64,000 nt of DNA from Bacillota bacterium (GTDB taxonomy: Bacteria; Bacillota; Clostridia; Lachnospirales; Lachnospiraceae), in assembly GCA_023414355.1 (NCBI GenBank), contig JAEZOB010000042.1, positions 62,001-126,000 of the forward strand. Reading direction: 5' to 3'. Shown here one piece after another: positions 44,579 to 53,878 of this stretch. The position numbers were made by a program, and so were the translations under genes. Within the stretch, counting starts at the first letter, position 1. Every line of letters begins with the position of its first letter. The notes beneath the pieces are model-generated. The model was not told where the DNA came from, searched no databases, and saw only the letters and a list, made by a program, of their open reading frames with translations.

Positions 44579-45952
44579 TTACATGAATATATTTAAAATC
44601 AACAGTTCAACTAATCCTACTGCCCATGCAATTGTTGTTGTGACTGACCAAACTCTGATTTGCTCTTTTGTCTCAGTGATACCACTTAATCGATTCACAA
44701 CCCAATAGAAACTATCATTAAAGTAAGAGAAGAATAATGCTCCGATACAAGCTGCAAATGCTCCAAGCAGCATATTTCCGTTAGCAGCTTCCACGATCGG
44801 AGCTGTAATACCAGCAGCCGTAATCATAGCAACGGTGCCGGATCCTTGAACGAAGCGAACCAGAGTAGCAATGATGAAAGGCAACAAGATAACAGGAATT
44901 GCGGTTGCTGCGATACCATTGGCAATATAGTCACCAACACCTGCTGCTTTAATTACCTGTCCTAACGCTCCACCACCACCGGTTACAAAGATAATAATGC
45001 CGGCTGATTTCATGCTGTCCTCTAATTCCTTTATTACCGTCTTACGATCCATATTTCTAGTCAGAGTATAGATTGAAATGATAAGACCGATGGCAACAGC
45101 AATGATTGGTTTACCAAGGAAGATAATTGCAGCATATAAGCCTTCTTTTAGACCTAATGCAGAAAGTATCGTATTACATAGGATTAATATAATCGGTAGA
45201 ATAATCGGTAAAAAGGATAAAAATGTTGAAGGAAGCTTTCTTCCATTTTCATCAGATACCACATCATATATGGGTTTCTGATAAGCAGGCCTTTCCCAAC
45301 CATCTCCAGCCTCATTCGGTAATTGATAAATACTTTTTCCTATCACCTTACTGTACAGCATAACAGCTAATGCCATAGGCAATGCGATACAGATACCGAG
45401 AAGTATGAACTGACCAACATCTACTCCGAAGGTACCTGCAACTCCAAGGGGACCGGGTGTCGGCGGTACCAAAGAGTGTGTGATAACCAAACCTCCAGCG
45501 AGTGCTACAGATAGCCCTGCAATTGATTTTTTGGTACTACGTGACAACGCTTTTGCCAAAGGAGAAAGAATTACAAAGCCGGAATCACAGAAAATCGGGA
45601 TAGAAACTAAAAATCCAGTCAATGTTAATGCTGCTTCTTCTCTTCCCTTTCCAAAGAGTTTGAGAAAGGTTCTAGCCATTCGTTCAGCGGCACCTGATAA
45701 TTCAAACATCTGACCCATCATGATGCCAAAACCAATAATAATACCTATGCTTCCTAAAGTTCCTCCAAAACCTGCAGTAATAGCATCGACAGTTGCGGTA
45801 GTTCCCAATCCACCAACAATACCTACGATAACCGCTGCAATGATTAATGCAACAAATACGTGAATTTTAGTCTTAAGAATTAAGAAAATCAGTACTGCCA
45901 ACCCTACTCCAAGGCCAATTAGCATTTGAGATCCTGATACTTGAACATCCAT
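44579..45952 (-). CDS. GntP-family sugar-acid permease
   Basis: 457 residues with about 12-14 helices and the GntP features, including an early GFGIMMGQMFELSGAAERMA, the loop TGFLVSIPIFCDSGFVIL and a late AACIGALFFSYFNDSFYWVV. The family imports gluconate and other sugar acids with protons. Here it is last in an operon with a four-carbon acid sugar kinase and PdxA2, so threonate or erythronate is the likely substrate. AAAGGAG precedes the start at 9-10 nt, 19 bases after pdxA2. Confidence 0.9.
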   Translation of the reverse strand: MDVQVSGSQMLIGLGVGLAVLIFLILKTKIHVFVALIIAAVIVGIVGGLGTTATVDAITAGFGGTLGSIGIIIGFGIMMGQMFELSGAAERMARTFLKLFGKGREEAALTLTGFLVSIPIFCDSGFVILSPLAKALSRSTKKSIAGLSVALAGGLVITHSLVPPTPGPLGVAGTFGVDVGQFILLGICIALPMALAVMLYSKVIGKSIYQLPNEAGDGWERPAYQKPIYDVVSDENGRKLPSTFLSFLPIILPIILILCNTILSALGLKEGLYAAIIFLGKPIIAVAIGLIISIYTLTRNMDRKTVIKELEDSMKSAGIIIFVTGGGGALGQVIKAAGVGDYIANGIAATAIPVILLPFIIATLVRFVQGSGTVAMITAAGITAPIVEAANGNMLLGAFAACIGALFFSYFNDSFYWVVNRLSGITETKEQIRVWSVTTTIAWAVGLVELLILNIFM

Positions 45953-45971
45953 ATGTGATTTCTCCTTTCAA

Positions 45972-46973
45972 TTATTTTATGAAATTAGGTGAATATTTTG
46001 CGCCTAGAAGAATAGCTTCGACCATACTCACCTCACTTGCGATACCTTTTCCGGCGATATCCATAGCTGTTCCGTGATCAACTGAAGTGCGAAGAATTGG
46101 CATTCCTCCGGTAATTGCTATTGTCCGTTCAAAATCTAGTGTCTTTGTAGCGATATGCCCCTGATCGTGATAGAGGGATAATACACTATTAAATCTTCCT
46201 TGAAGAGCCAGATGGAATACTGAATCAGCTCCAATCGGTCCGACAACTTGATAACCTTCTGCTTGAAGCTCCTCAACCGCGGGCGTGACATGGTTCACTT
46301 CTTCATCACCAAACAATCCATGTTCTCCGCTATGTGGGTTCAAGCCTGCTATTGCCATTGTACCTTCTGTAACACCAAGTTTCTCAAGCACCTCCTTACA
46401 TCGCTTTACATAATCCTTAATTCTGTCTTTTGTTACTAGATCACAAGCCTTTCGAAGAGATACATGTCTGGTGAGGAAAAATACTCTCATGCCATGTACT
46501 TCAAACATAGTTAGCGGATCTTTCGTACCGGTCAGCTCACCGAAAATCTCCGTGTGACCAATAAAATTGATATTTCCGGCTTTCAGCGCCTCCTTATTAA
46601 TAGGGGTTGTTGCTACTGCAGCTACCTTTCCTTCCATTGCAAGCTCTATACTCTTTTTGATATAGTCGAAAGCAGCCTTTCCACACATTCCGCTGATTTC
46701 TCCAAGCTTGAATTCATTCATATCAATATTATTCATATCAATCAAGTTGAGGATGCCTTCCTTGTATTCAGCCTCTTCAACAGCTTGAATCAGATTTATG
46801 TGAAGCTTGACCTTTGTAAATTGGATCGCATTCTGAAGTACTTTTCGATCTCCTATCACAACACAGTTTGTTTTGTCTATTACCTGTTGATTTGTAAGGG
46901 CTTTTACCACGATCTCAGGTCCGATACCGGCCGGATCACCTATGGGTATTGCGATAATTGGTTTCAAATTCAT
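45972..46973 (-). CDS. pdxA2: 4-Hydroxythreonine-4-phosphate dehydrogenase family protein (PdxA2 type)
   Basis: 333 residues from the ATG at 46973 (AAAGGAG just before it); a longer reading into the kinase gene is rejected. Metal ligands are visible in GHTEIFGEL, NPHSGEHGLFG and LYHDQGHIA, matching the three histidines of PdxA. PdxA2 proteins oxidise and decarboxylate threonate or erythronate 4-phosphate to dihydroxyacetone phosphate. The neighbouring sugar acid kinase, DeoR regulator and GntP permease make that role far more likely than vitamin B6 synthesis. No pdxJ is seen nearby. Confidence 0.9.
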   Translation of the reverse strand: MNLKPIIAIPIGDPAGIGPEIVVKALTNQQVIDKTNCVVIGDRKVLQNAIQFTKVKLHINLIQAVEEAEYKEGILNLIDMNNIDMNEFKLGEISGMCGKAAFDYIKKSIELAMEGKVAAVATTPINKEALKAGNINFIGHTEIFGELTGTKDPLTMFEVHGMRVFFLTRHVSLRKACDLVTKDRIKDYVKRCKEVLEKLGVTEGTMAIAGLNPHSGEHGLFGDEEVNHVTPAVEELQAEGYQVVGPIGADSVFHLALQGRFNSVLSLYHDQGHIATKTLDFERTIAITGGMPILRTSVDHGTAMDIAGKGIASEVSMVEAILLGAKYSPNFIK

Positions 46974-46990
46974 ATTCTCCTTTCTTTGAT

Positions 46991-48295
46991 TCAGATGAAC
47001 AATCGTTCCTTTAAATATCTGATGCAATTTATCATTGCATATTTATCTCCTGCCATACCACCTTTTGTTACTAGCTTTAAATCTTGAAATTCACCACCGA
47101 GGATCACTCCATAAGCAGCTAGCGGAACCACCTCATCCAGAAGTCGTATGCCTGCAGATTTAAATTTCTTGTTGACTGCTACAGTAATATCTCCGCCGCT
47201 TGTATAGATTCCCTGAAAGCTTGCATTCTTCTTTAGAATTTGATAAGCTATCTCAGCCAGAGATGAATTAATCAGGTTGCTTACTTCATCTGTGGAGCAT
47301 TGATATCTAGAGGCATAAGGAGTAAAATCAATTCTATTTTCCGGAATGATCCCATCACCGACGACTGTACAGACCTCATATTCTTCACATTGTTCCAAGA
47401 TGCCCTCAACTATTCTTGTTATTTCTTTATTCCTCCTAGTATCATCTTCTAGAAGCTCTCGTGTTCTTACATACATATTCAGAACCTTCTGCGACAAGAA
47501 AAGCTCATCCAATTGTATCTTCGCAACAGGATTAACACTTCCAACCGTTGCTAATATTTTATATCTATTTCGCAGGTTTCTCGGAATTACAAGCTTTCGT
47601 GTGATTGTAGCTGTAAAGCTTCCCGGATCAACAGTAATGAAATTCACATTGCTTTCAATCACGGCATCGGCAATCAAGTCCATATCTTCCTGAGAAATAC
47701 TATCAAAAATTATAATTCTGACTCCTGCCTTCTGATATTCTTTAATCTTTTCAGTTAAGTGCTTGCTTCCCAGCATCAAATCATTCATATAGAGTGATGC
47801 GACAGGATATTTGGATTGTTCCTGATATAACTGCCCCGCCAATGAGGTCTTAACAGGATTCTTTGGATCGTTCGCGGCTTCGGTTCTATGAAGAGGAACC
47901 GTATTCACTAAAAGATAGCCCCCTATTAAAATTCGCTTCGCCTCCGGAAAACAGGGAACAACCATGGCGATTGCCCGGTTATCAAGCGCATCCAGTAACG
48001 CATCTGTCTCACTGCCCAGATTCCCGCGTAGTGTACTGTCTATCCGTTTTGAATAAACCTTTACTTGATCATCCTTCAATAGCTTCGCAACATTATATAC
48101 CCTGTTATAAGCGAGCTGTGGATCGATTGCTCTACTATCTGTTGGATAAAGGATACAATCACTTTCAGAGAGCTTATTTAGCTCTAATCGTTCTGTATTC
48201 ATTACAGTATAGGTGCTGTAGTTCAATTTTTTGATTAAAACCCCAGTTGCATTTGCACCTGTTAAGTCATCAGCAATCACAACACATTGCGGCAT
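46991..48295 (-). CDS. Four-carbon acid sugar kinase (DtnK/OtnK family, DUF1537)
   Basis: 434 residues. The N-terminal VVIADDLTGANATGVLIKK and RIDSTLRGNLGSE are the acid sugar kinase signature; the C-terminal half has TVVGDGIIPEN and IYTSGGDITVAV for ATP binding. The family phosphorylates C4 sugar acids (D-threonate, L-threonate, erythronate). It lies 14 bases after deoR and 17 bases before pdxA2. Which stereoisomer is used cannot be told. SD AAAGGAGG is very strong. Confidence 0.92.
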   Translation of the reverse strand: MPQCVVIADDLTGANATGVLIKKLNYSTYTVMNTERLELNKLSESDCILYPTDSRAIDPQLAYNRVYNVAKLLKDDQVKVYSKRIDSTLRGNLGSETDALLDALDNRAIAMVVPCFPEAKRILIGGYLLVNTVPLHRTEAANDPKNPVKTSLAGQLYQEQSKYPVASLYMNDLMLGSKHLTEKIKEYQKAGVRIIIFDSISQEDMDLIADAVIESNVNFITVDPGSFTATITRKLVIPRNLRNRYKILATVGSVNPVAKIQLDELFLSQKVLNMYVRTRELLEDDTRRNKEITRIVEGILEQCEEYEVCTVVGDGIIPENRIDFTPYASRYQCSTDEVSNLINSSLAEIAYQILKKNASFQGIYTSGGDITVAVNKKFKSAGIRLLDEVVPLAAYGVILGGEFQDLKLVTKGGMAGDKYAMINCIRYLKERLFI

Positions 48296-48309
48296 ATAGC
48301 ACCTCCTTT

Positions 48310-49056
48310 CTAAACTGGCAGAATCGTTACTCTTAATTCTCTTAGCTTCTTTTCTTCTTCCACTGAGAATGTACGATCAGTAATAACAGCTGTATAGTCC
48401 GATAAATGATTAATTTTGATAAATGCTTGTTTCCCATATTTTGTACTGTCAACTACCAAATATTTCTCTTTTGAATTTTTACATATGGTCTGTTTCATCA
48501 CCGCTTTATCCATTGTTGGAGTTAGAACATTGAACTGTTCATCAATTGATTGAGCCCCGATAAATGCGATATCCATTCGAAGCTCCTCAATTATTTTGTT
48601 GGCCATTGTTCCTACCATGCTCTTGGTGGATTTTTGAACCATTCCGCCACATACAAACAGGTTAACAGACGCCTCGGTTAGTAATTCTGCTATCTCCAAA
48701 TCATTTGTAACAATTGTCAGGGATGGAATGTCCATGATTGCTTTCGCAATTTCATAGGTCGTGGTACCTGCATCCAGGTAAACAACATTTCCTTTTCTAA
48801 CTAGCTTCGCACACTGTTGCGCAATTTTACTTTTTTCGTCAGCACCTGTACTTTTTTTCTCAACATAAGGAATCTCTCTCTTAATCACTGCTCCGCCATG
48901 GCAACGATCTATTCTTCCTTCCTGTTTAAGTTTTTCTAGGTCTCTGCGTATTGTCATCAGACTGACATCTAGGGTCTTTGCTAAATCCTCGACCTGAACA
49001 GAGCCGTTTTTACTGATTAATTCGATGATTTTAAAATATCTTTCTGCAGGAAGCAT
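48310..49056 (-). CDS. DeoR/GlpR-family transcriptional regulator
   Basis: 248 residues from the ATG at 49056 (a GTG 12 bases upstream lies within the SD). N-terminal HTH (SVQVEDLAKTLDVSLMTIRR DL region) and a C-terminal phosphosugar-binding domain with VYLDAGTTTYEIAK and VTNDLEIAELL. DeoR proteins repress sugar pathways until a phosphorylated intermediate binds. It is first in the operon and probably autoregulates: two near-identical 17-bp sites flank the promoter. Confidence 0.92.
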   Translation of the reverse strand: MLPAERYFKIIELISKNGSVQVEDLAKTLDVSLMTIRRDLEKLKQEGRIDRCHGGAVIKREIPYVEKKSTGADEKSKIAQQCAKLVRKGNVVYLDAGTTTYEIAKAIMDIPSLTIVTNDLEIAELLTEASVNLFVCGGMVQKSTKSMVGTMANKIIEELRMDIAFIGAQSIDEQFNVLTPTMDKAVMKQTICKNSKEKYLVVDSTKYGKQAFIKINHLSDYTAVITDRTFSVEEEKKLRELRVTILPV

Positions 49057-49103
49057 TCTTATTATCACCTTTTCCTAATTTTGTTCTGTAATGATCTAAT
49101 ATT

Positions 49104-49181
49104 GTCGTATTTGTTTGTTTCTGATATAAATCATACTACAATTTATTAATATGTCAATTAATATGTCGTTTTTGTTCGTTT
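49104..49181. promoter_or_regulatory. Pair of near-identical sites flanking the deoR promoter (candidate operators)
   Basis: GTCGTATTTGTTTGTTT at 49104-49120 and GTCGTTTTTGTTCGTTT at 49165-49181 match at 15 of 17 positions, in the same orientation, with starts 61 bases apart. One lies just downstream of the -10, the other just upstream of the -35. Two sites at this spacing suit DeoR dimers that meet by looping. Confidence 0.55.
49130..49157 (-). promoter_or_regulatory. Sigma-A promoter of the threonate/erythronate operon
   Basis: Minus strand TTGACA, 16-base spacer, TATGAT, about 75 bases before the deoR start codon. Confidence 0.65.
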
Positions 49182-49243
49182 TATACAAAATGAATTTTAA
49201 CTTATATCATTTTCGAACATCGAATACTAATTTGCACAAAAAA

Positions 49244-49283
49244 AGATAGCTAAAATTATGCATACACATAACTTTAGCTATCT
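49244..49283 (-). terminator. Terminator of rny
   Basis: AGATAGCTAAA / TTTAGCTATCT, an 11-bp perfect stem that extends by four pairs after one mismatch, followed on the minus strand by CTTTTTTTGTG. It starts 17 bases past the rny stop codon. Confidence 0.88.
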
Positions 49284-49299
49284 GAATTCATTTTAAATT

Positions 49300-50856
49300 T
49301 TACTTAGCGTAATCAGTAACTCTGGATTCTCTGATTACATTGACTTTAATCTGTCCTGGATATTCTAATTCATTCTCGATCTTTTTAGATAAATCACGAG
49401 CTAACAGTACCATATCAGCATCGCTGATCTGTTCAGGTACCACCATTACTCTGACTTCCCTGCCTGCCTGAATAGCAAATGACTTATCTACCCCTTTAAA
49501 GCCGTTGGTAATATCTTCAAGTTGCTTTAATCTGTTGGTATATGTCTCCAAGGTTTCACGCCTTGCACCGGGTCTTGCTGCTGAAATTGTATCAGCTGCT
49601 TGTACGATACATGCGATCAAGGATTGGAATTCCACATCACCGTGGTGAGCTTCAACCGCATTGATGACTGTCTGTGACTCCTTGTATTTTCTACATAGGT
49701 CAACGCCAATCTGTACATGGGTTCCTTCCATTTCATGATCAATCGATTTACCGATATCATGTAATAATCCGGCACGTTTTGCAAGTCTAACATCCACACC
49801 GATCTCTGCGGCCAGAAGTCCGGATAAAATAGCCACCTCAATTGAATGCTTCAAAGCATTCTGACCATAGCTTGTCCTAAATTTCATCTTACCGAGTAGC
49901 TTAATCAGTTCAGGATGTATACCATGAACTCCTACCTCAAGGGTAGCAGCCTCTCCAGCTTCCCTAATCATAATCTCGACTTCTTTTTGAGCCTTTTCTA
50001 CCATCTCTTCGATTCTTGCCGGATGAATTCTTCCGTCAACGATCAGCTTTTCAAGTGCAATTCTTGCAACTTCTCTTCTGATCGGATCGAAGGCTGACAG
50101 GATAACAGCCTCGGGTGTATCATCGATGATCAGATCTACACCGGTCATTGTCTCAAGTGTACGGATATTACGTCCCTCTCTACCAATGATTCTACCCTTC
50201 ATTTCATCGTTAGGGAGCTGAACAACGGAAATCGTTGTCTCAGCAACATGATCAGCAGCACATCTTTGAATTGCTGTAACTACATAATCCTTTGCTTTCT
50301 TATCTGCTTCTTCTTTAGCTTTGCTTTCTAAATCCTTAATCAGCAGAGCGGTTTCATGTTTTACTTCTTCTTCAACAGTCTTAATCAGATATTCCTTAGC
50401 TTGTTCGGAGGTTAATCCAGAAATCTTCTCCAACTCCTGCAGCTGTTTTGTGTGGAATTCTTCCACATCCTGCTTGACTTTGTCAAGCTCAGCTTCTTTT
50501 GCAGTAAGTCTGGATTCCTTTTTTTCCAGTGCTTCGGTCTTTCTATCTAAAGTCTCTTCTTTAGTCAGAACCCGCTTTTCATAGCGTTGTAACTCTGCTC
50601 TACGTTCCTTAGTCTCACGCTCGAACTCATTCTTAGCCTTCAAAGATTCTTCTTTGGCTTCGAGTAAGGCTTCACGCTTCTTAGTTTCAGCTGTTTTTAA
50701 AGCTTCATCTATGATTTCTCTTGCCTTTTCATCCGCACTGCCAATCTTTGCTTCATAAACCTTCTTATGATAAGCACTTGCGATGAACCAGGTAAGAATA
50801 ACCGATACTACCAAGGTAATAACAATAGCAATTACAAAGGGTATAGCCTCTGGCAC
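49300..50856 (-). CDS. rny: Ribonuclease Y
   Basis: 518 residues, the usual length. N-terminal anchor helix (about 3-25), a long Lys/Glu-rich coiled coil (about 30-195), a KH domain (GRIIGREGRNIRTLETMTG), and an HD domain with metal ligands in AGLLHDIGKSIDHE and the nearby HHGD. It is the membrane-bound endonuclease that starts mRNA decay in Firmicutes. GGAGG lies before the start. A clean promoter is 145 bases upstream, leaving a 137-base 5' leader. Confidence 0.97.
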   Translation of the reverse strand: MPEAIPFVIAIVITLVVSVILTWFIASAYHKKVYEAKIGSADEKAREIIDEALKTAETKKREALLEAKEESLKAKNEFERETKERRAELQRYEKRVLTKEETLDRKTEALEKKESRLTAKEAELDKVKQDVEEFHTKQLQELEKISGLTSEQAKEYLIKTVEEEVKHETALLIKDLESKAKEEADKKAKDYVVTAIQRCAADHVAETTISVVQLPNDEMKGRIIGREGRNIRTLETMTGVDLIIDDTPEAVILSAFDPIRREVARIALEKLIVDGRIHPARIEEMVEKAQKEVEIMIREAGEAATLEVGVHGIHPELIKLLGKMKFRTSYGQNALKHSIEVAILSGLLAAEIGVDVRLAKRAGLLHDIGKSIDHEMEGTHVQIGVDLCRKYKESQTVINAVEAHHGDVEFQSLIACIVQAADTISAARPGARRETLETYTNRLKQLEDITNGFKGVDKSFAIQAGREVRVMVVPEQISDADMVLLARDLSKKIENELEYPGQIKVNVIRESRVTDYAK

Positions 50857-50999
50857 AGGAGCACCTCCTTATTTAATTTTCATTGTACAATACAAGAGTC
50901 CCTCGTAAAATTATGCATTTTCAAGCCAGATAGAATACCTTACTTAAAAATAATTTAATCTTATGCACAACACTCTTGTCATGGAAATACAACACTTAA

Positions 51000-51028
51000 A
51001 TTTTATACTGTTTTTACTAATATGTCAA
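51000..51028 (-). promoter_or_regulatory. Sigma-A promoter of rny
   Basis: Minus strand TTGACA (perfect), exactly 17 bases, TAAAAT, giving a predicted start near 50993 and a leader of about 137 bases. Confidence 0.8.
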
Positions 51029-51202
51029 GTGCGCTCACGAATAATTTATCTATTATGACAAAATACAGTACCAATATATAGGACAATTTTGAAGGCATGC
51101 TACTATATAATCAGAATAAATCAATTTTTTATCACAAATATGTTTATTTATTCACAAAATAATTGGATACCCATTCGTCATAACTTTATTCACAATAGAA
51201 AA

Positions 51203-51238
51203 AATGAGAGCGAAGAAATTATCTCCTTCCCTCTCATT
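51203..51238 (-). terminator. Terminator of miaB
   Basis: AATGAGAG / CTCTCATT form an 8-bp stem that extends inward after a C-C mismatch, with TTTTCTATTG following on the minus strand. It lies about 80 bases past the miaB stop codon. Confidence 0.65.
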
Positions 51239-51317
51239 CTAATCCCATTTTGCTATTCTTATTTATGACGAAGAACATAAGTTGAGTATCATAGACGTAA
51301 CTATATGGATTACAAAT

Positions 51318-52766
51318 TTAAAGCTCATTGTGTTTGGGAGCATTTGATTTTATACTTCCCATATAGTAGAAGCCCTTACTTTCTTCCAGATATACCTCTA
51401 CCAGTTGTCCTATGAGCTTTGCATCTCCGGGAAAATGTACCAGCAGATTATTACTCAATCTGCCTGTTAAAAGGCCAGAATCCTGCTCATTGACATCCTC
51501 CACCAGAACCCGTTGGGTGGTATGCACTTCCTTACCGCAGAGTTTGGCAGAACAATCCTGAATTTCCTTTAGCAGACGGTCAAATCGCTGCATGGCAACA
51601 GATTCTGCTACCTGATCCTCCATCGTTGCGGCAGGTGTTCCTGTTCTCTTTGAATAAAGGAAGGTAAAGGCACTGTCATACCCTACCTTTCTAACCACAT
51701 CCATCGTCTCTTCAAAATCCTCTTCCGTCTCTCCCGGGAAACCGACAATAATATCGGTTGTCAGCGAGATATCCGGAACCGCTTTTCTTATCTTATCCAC
51801 CAGTTCAAGATAGCTCTCTTTTGTGTAACGGCGGTTCATGATCTTCAGTATTCGGCTGCTTCCGGATTGAATCGGCAGATGAAGGTGCTTACAGATTTTC
51901 TTACTGTTCTTCATAACCTCAATTAATTCGTCAGAAAGATCCTTCGGGTGGGAGGTCATAAAACGAATACGCTCGATTCCTTCAATCTTCTCTATCTCTT
52001 TCAGAAGACCGGCAAAACTCATAGGGTGCTCCAGGTTCTTCCCATAGGAATTAACGTTCTGCCCTAAAAGCATGATCTCTACGACCCCATCCTCGGCCAA
52101 GCCCTTGATTTCGGCTATAATATCTTCCGGATTACGGCTTCTCTCCCTGCCTCTGACATAAGGTACAATACAATAGCTGCAGAAATTATTACAGCCGAAC
52201 ATGATGTTTACTCCGGCTTTAAAATGATATTTACGGTCGTTCGGAAGATTTTCTACAATCATATCCGTGTTCTTCCAAAGATCAATTACCATACGTTTTG
52301 AATCAAGACGTGTCTGCAAAAGTTCAGCAAGCTTAAAGATATTATGAGTTCCGAAGATAATATCGACAAAGCGATAGCTGGTTTTTATCTTTTCTACAGC
52401 TGTCGCCTCCTGCATCATACAGCCGCAAAGTGCAATGATCATACCCGGATGCTTTTGTTTTAGCTTACCAAGATATCCAAGCCTTCCATAGACGCGGTTA
52501 TTGGCATTCTCTCTTACTGTACATGTATTATAGAGTACAAAATCCGCATCCTCGGTATCTGTCTCTTCATAACCGATCTGTTTTAAAATCCCTGAGATTT
52601 TCTCAGAATCCCTGCTGTTCATCTGACAACCGAAGGTTTCAATGTGATAGGTCTTTTTCCTTCCGGTCTTTGCATATTCCAAATCAAAGGTTCCCTTTAG
52701 TTCATTCATGATCTGAAGCTGCTTAGCTGCCTCCAAATCGTTCACATTTGCAGTGTTTTTTTCCAT
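51318..52766 (-). CDS. miaB: tRNA-2-methylthio-N6-dimethylallyladenosine synthase
   Basis: 482 residues. The N-terminal domain has the three auxiliary cluster cysteines (TFGCQMNSRDSE, NTCTVRENANNRVYG, CGCMMQE), and the radical SAM CxxxCxxC is in CNNFCSYCIVPYVRG. A TRAM domain ends the protein. It adds the methylthio group to i6A37 of tRNAs reading UNN codons. An extension of about 45 residues precedes the first domain, as seen in clostridial MiaB. It follows the M14 carboxypeptidase by 20 bases. Confidence 0.96.
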   Translation of the reverse strand: MEKNTANVNDLEAAKQLQIMNELKGTFDLEYAKTGRKKTYHIETFGCQMNSRDSEKISGILKQIGYEETDTEDADFVLYNTCTVRENANNRVYGRLGYLGKLKQKHPGMIIALCGCMMQEATAVEKIKTSYRFVDIIFGTHNIFKLAELLQTRLDSKRMVIDLWKNTDMIVENLPNDRKYHFKAGVNIMFGCNNFCSYCIVPYVRGRERSRNPEDIIAEIKGLAEDGVVEIMLLGQNVNSYGKNLEHPMSFAGLLKEIEKIEGIERIRFMTSHPKDLSDELIEVMKNSKKICKHLHLPIQSGSSRILKIMNRRYTKESYLELVDKIRKAVPDISLTTDIIVGFPGETEEDFEETMDVVRKVGYDSAFTFLYSKRTGTPAATMEDQVAESVAMQRFDRLLKEIQDCSAKLCGKEVHTTQRVLVEDVNEQDSGLLTGRLSNNLLVHFPGDAKLIGQLVEVYLEESKGFYYMGSIKSNAPKHNEL

Positions 52767-52786
52767 TGCTTCTAAAAACTCCTTAT

Positions 52787-53752
52787 CTATATAATCATAC
52801 TTCCGAATTCGAAAATCAGATACTTCAATTCCTCAAAGGTCTGCATCCGATACAAAAAGTCCAGTGGGAACGTTGCTTCCTCTTCCACGGTTTCTATGGT
52901 TAAAGCCGGTTTTTTGAATACCTCGGAATAATAATGTACGGTATTTCCTCCGCTATCACCGTTATCTACCTCTTCCTCCGGCGGCATCAGTACATAATCG
53001 GTAATATCCTGAAAACGGCTTGCAATTTTCAATTGTCTTTCATTATAGCTGTCCGGCATCTGGCTCCGGTAATAATAGATTTGTTTTCCTCTGGAATGAA
53101 AATCCAGGAATCCTCTCGTCCGATACTCATGAAAAAGCCTAATCAGTGCTTTTGTCTCATTTTCACTTGCAGGGGTATCCAAGCTATGTTTCGGTTTCCA
53201 GAGACGGCAAGGAAAATTACGATTGATATCGACCCCTCTACCATTATACTTCCACTCCGTGTAGGGTTGCCCCATTGCCAGGCATTGTTTCTTCAGCTCC
53301 GGATTGCCAATCACATCATAGCCCTTTAATGATACCATATAACCATCCGGATTTAACAGCGGAATGATCAGGATGGTAAATGTTTGTAACAATTCATTGA
53401 TACAGGCACCGTAAAGCATCTGCACATACTCTTCCTTCAGATACAGATTGGGACTTTTCAGCTTCTTCATCAAATCATTCTTCTGTTCTCTATAATTCAC
53501 ATAAAACTCTGCATAATACTCAATGATTCGTAGTAAGATTACCGGATTGATTGTTTCCCTACCATGTACTCCTCCGCAGCAAACCATATGTTTTTGACCT
53601 GATCCAAGTTTAAGCAAAACTATGTCACGATTGTCGTGAGACTCTCCAATCGTGACATATTTGATTATCGTATGATATTGTTTTGCTAATGCCTTAATAG
53701 CCAAAATAATCTTATCATAATCATAGTCTTTATCCGTCAAATCTACTATCAT
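52787..53752 (-). CDS. M14-family zinc carboxypeptidase
   Basis: 321 residues with a complete metal site: HGRE in CCGGVHGRETIN, second His in FLDFHSRGKQIYYY and the catalytic Glu in ALTIETVEE. A NPDGYM motif lies in the substrate pocket and NRNFPC gives the arginine clamp. No signal peptide is visible, so the enzyme may be cytoplasmic. Related clostridial proteins act on gamma-D-glutamyl or meso-DAP peptides from peptidoglycan, but the specificity is not readable. It lies 20 bases upstream of miaB. Confidence 0.85.
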   Translation of the reverse strand: MIVDLTDKDYDYDKIILAIKALAKQYHTIIKYVTIGESHDNRDIVLLKLGSGQKHMVCCGGVHGRETINPVILLRIIEYYAEFYVNYREQKNDLMKKLKSPNLYLKEEYVQMLYGACINELLQTFTILIIPLLNPDGYMVSLKGYDVIGNPELKKQCLAMGQPYTEWKYNGRGVDINRNFPCRLWKPKHSLDTPASENETKALIRLFHEYRTRGFLDFHSRGKQIYYYRSQMPDSYNERQLKIASRFQDITDYVLMPPEEEVDNGDSGGNTVHYYSEVFKKPALTIETVEEEATFPLDFLYRMQTFEELKYLIFEFGSMII

Positions 53753-53878
53753 GTCAGCACCTGCAAATTCACATTCACATCATTTTATGCGTGAATCGGC
53801 GGCTTTATGATAAAGGTTAAAAACATTCTAAGAATACCCGAATGATCCCGAAAATTACTTCTACTCGTTACCTTTTTC

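Larger units (their letters stand above)
50857..51317. other. Intergenic stretch between miaB and rny
   Basis: These 461 bases contain the rny promoter with a leader of about 137 bases, AT-rich sequence with no further feature, and the miaB terminator at the right end. No ORF of note is seen. Confidence 0.5.

Noticed and set aside
46554..47087. 177-codon plus-strand ORF
   Set aside because: It is antisense to pdxA2 and the sugar acid kinase, which have strong family motifs; it has no ribosome binding site and no recognisable motif.
52934..53329. 131-codon plus-strand ORF
   Set aside because: Antisense to the M14 carboxypeptidase, whose zinc site is complete; no motif or ribosome binding site.
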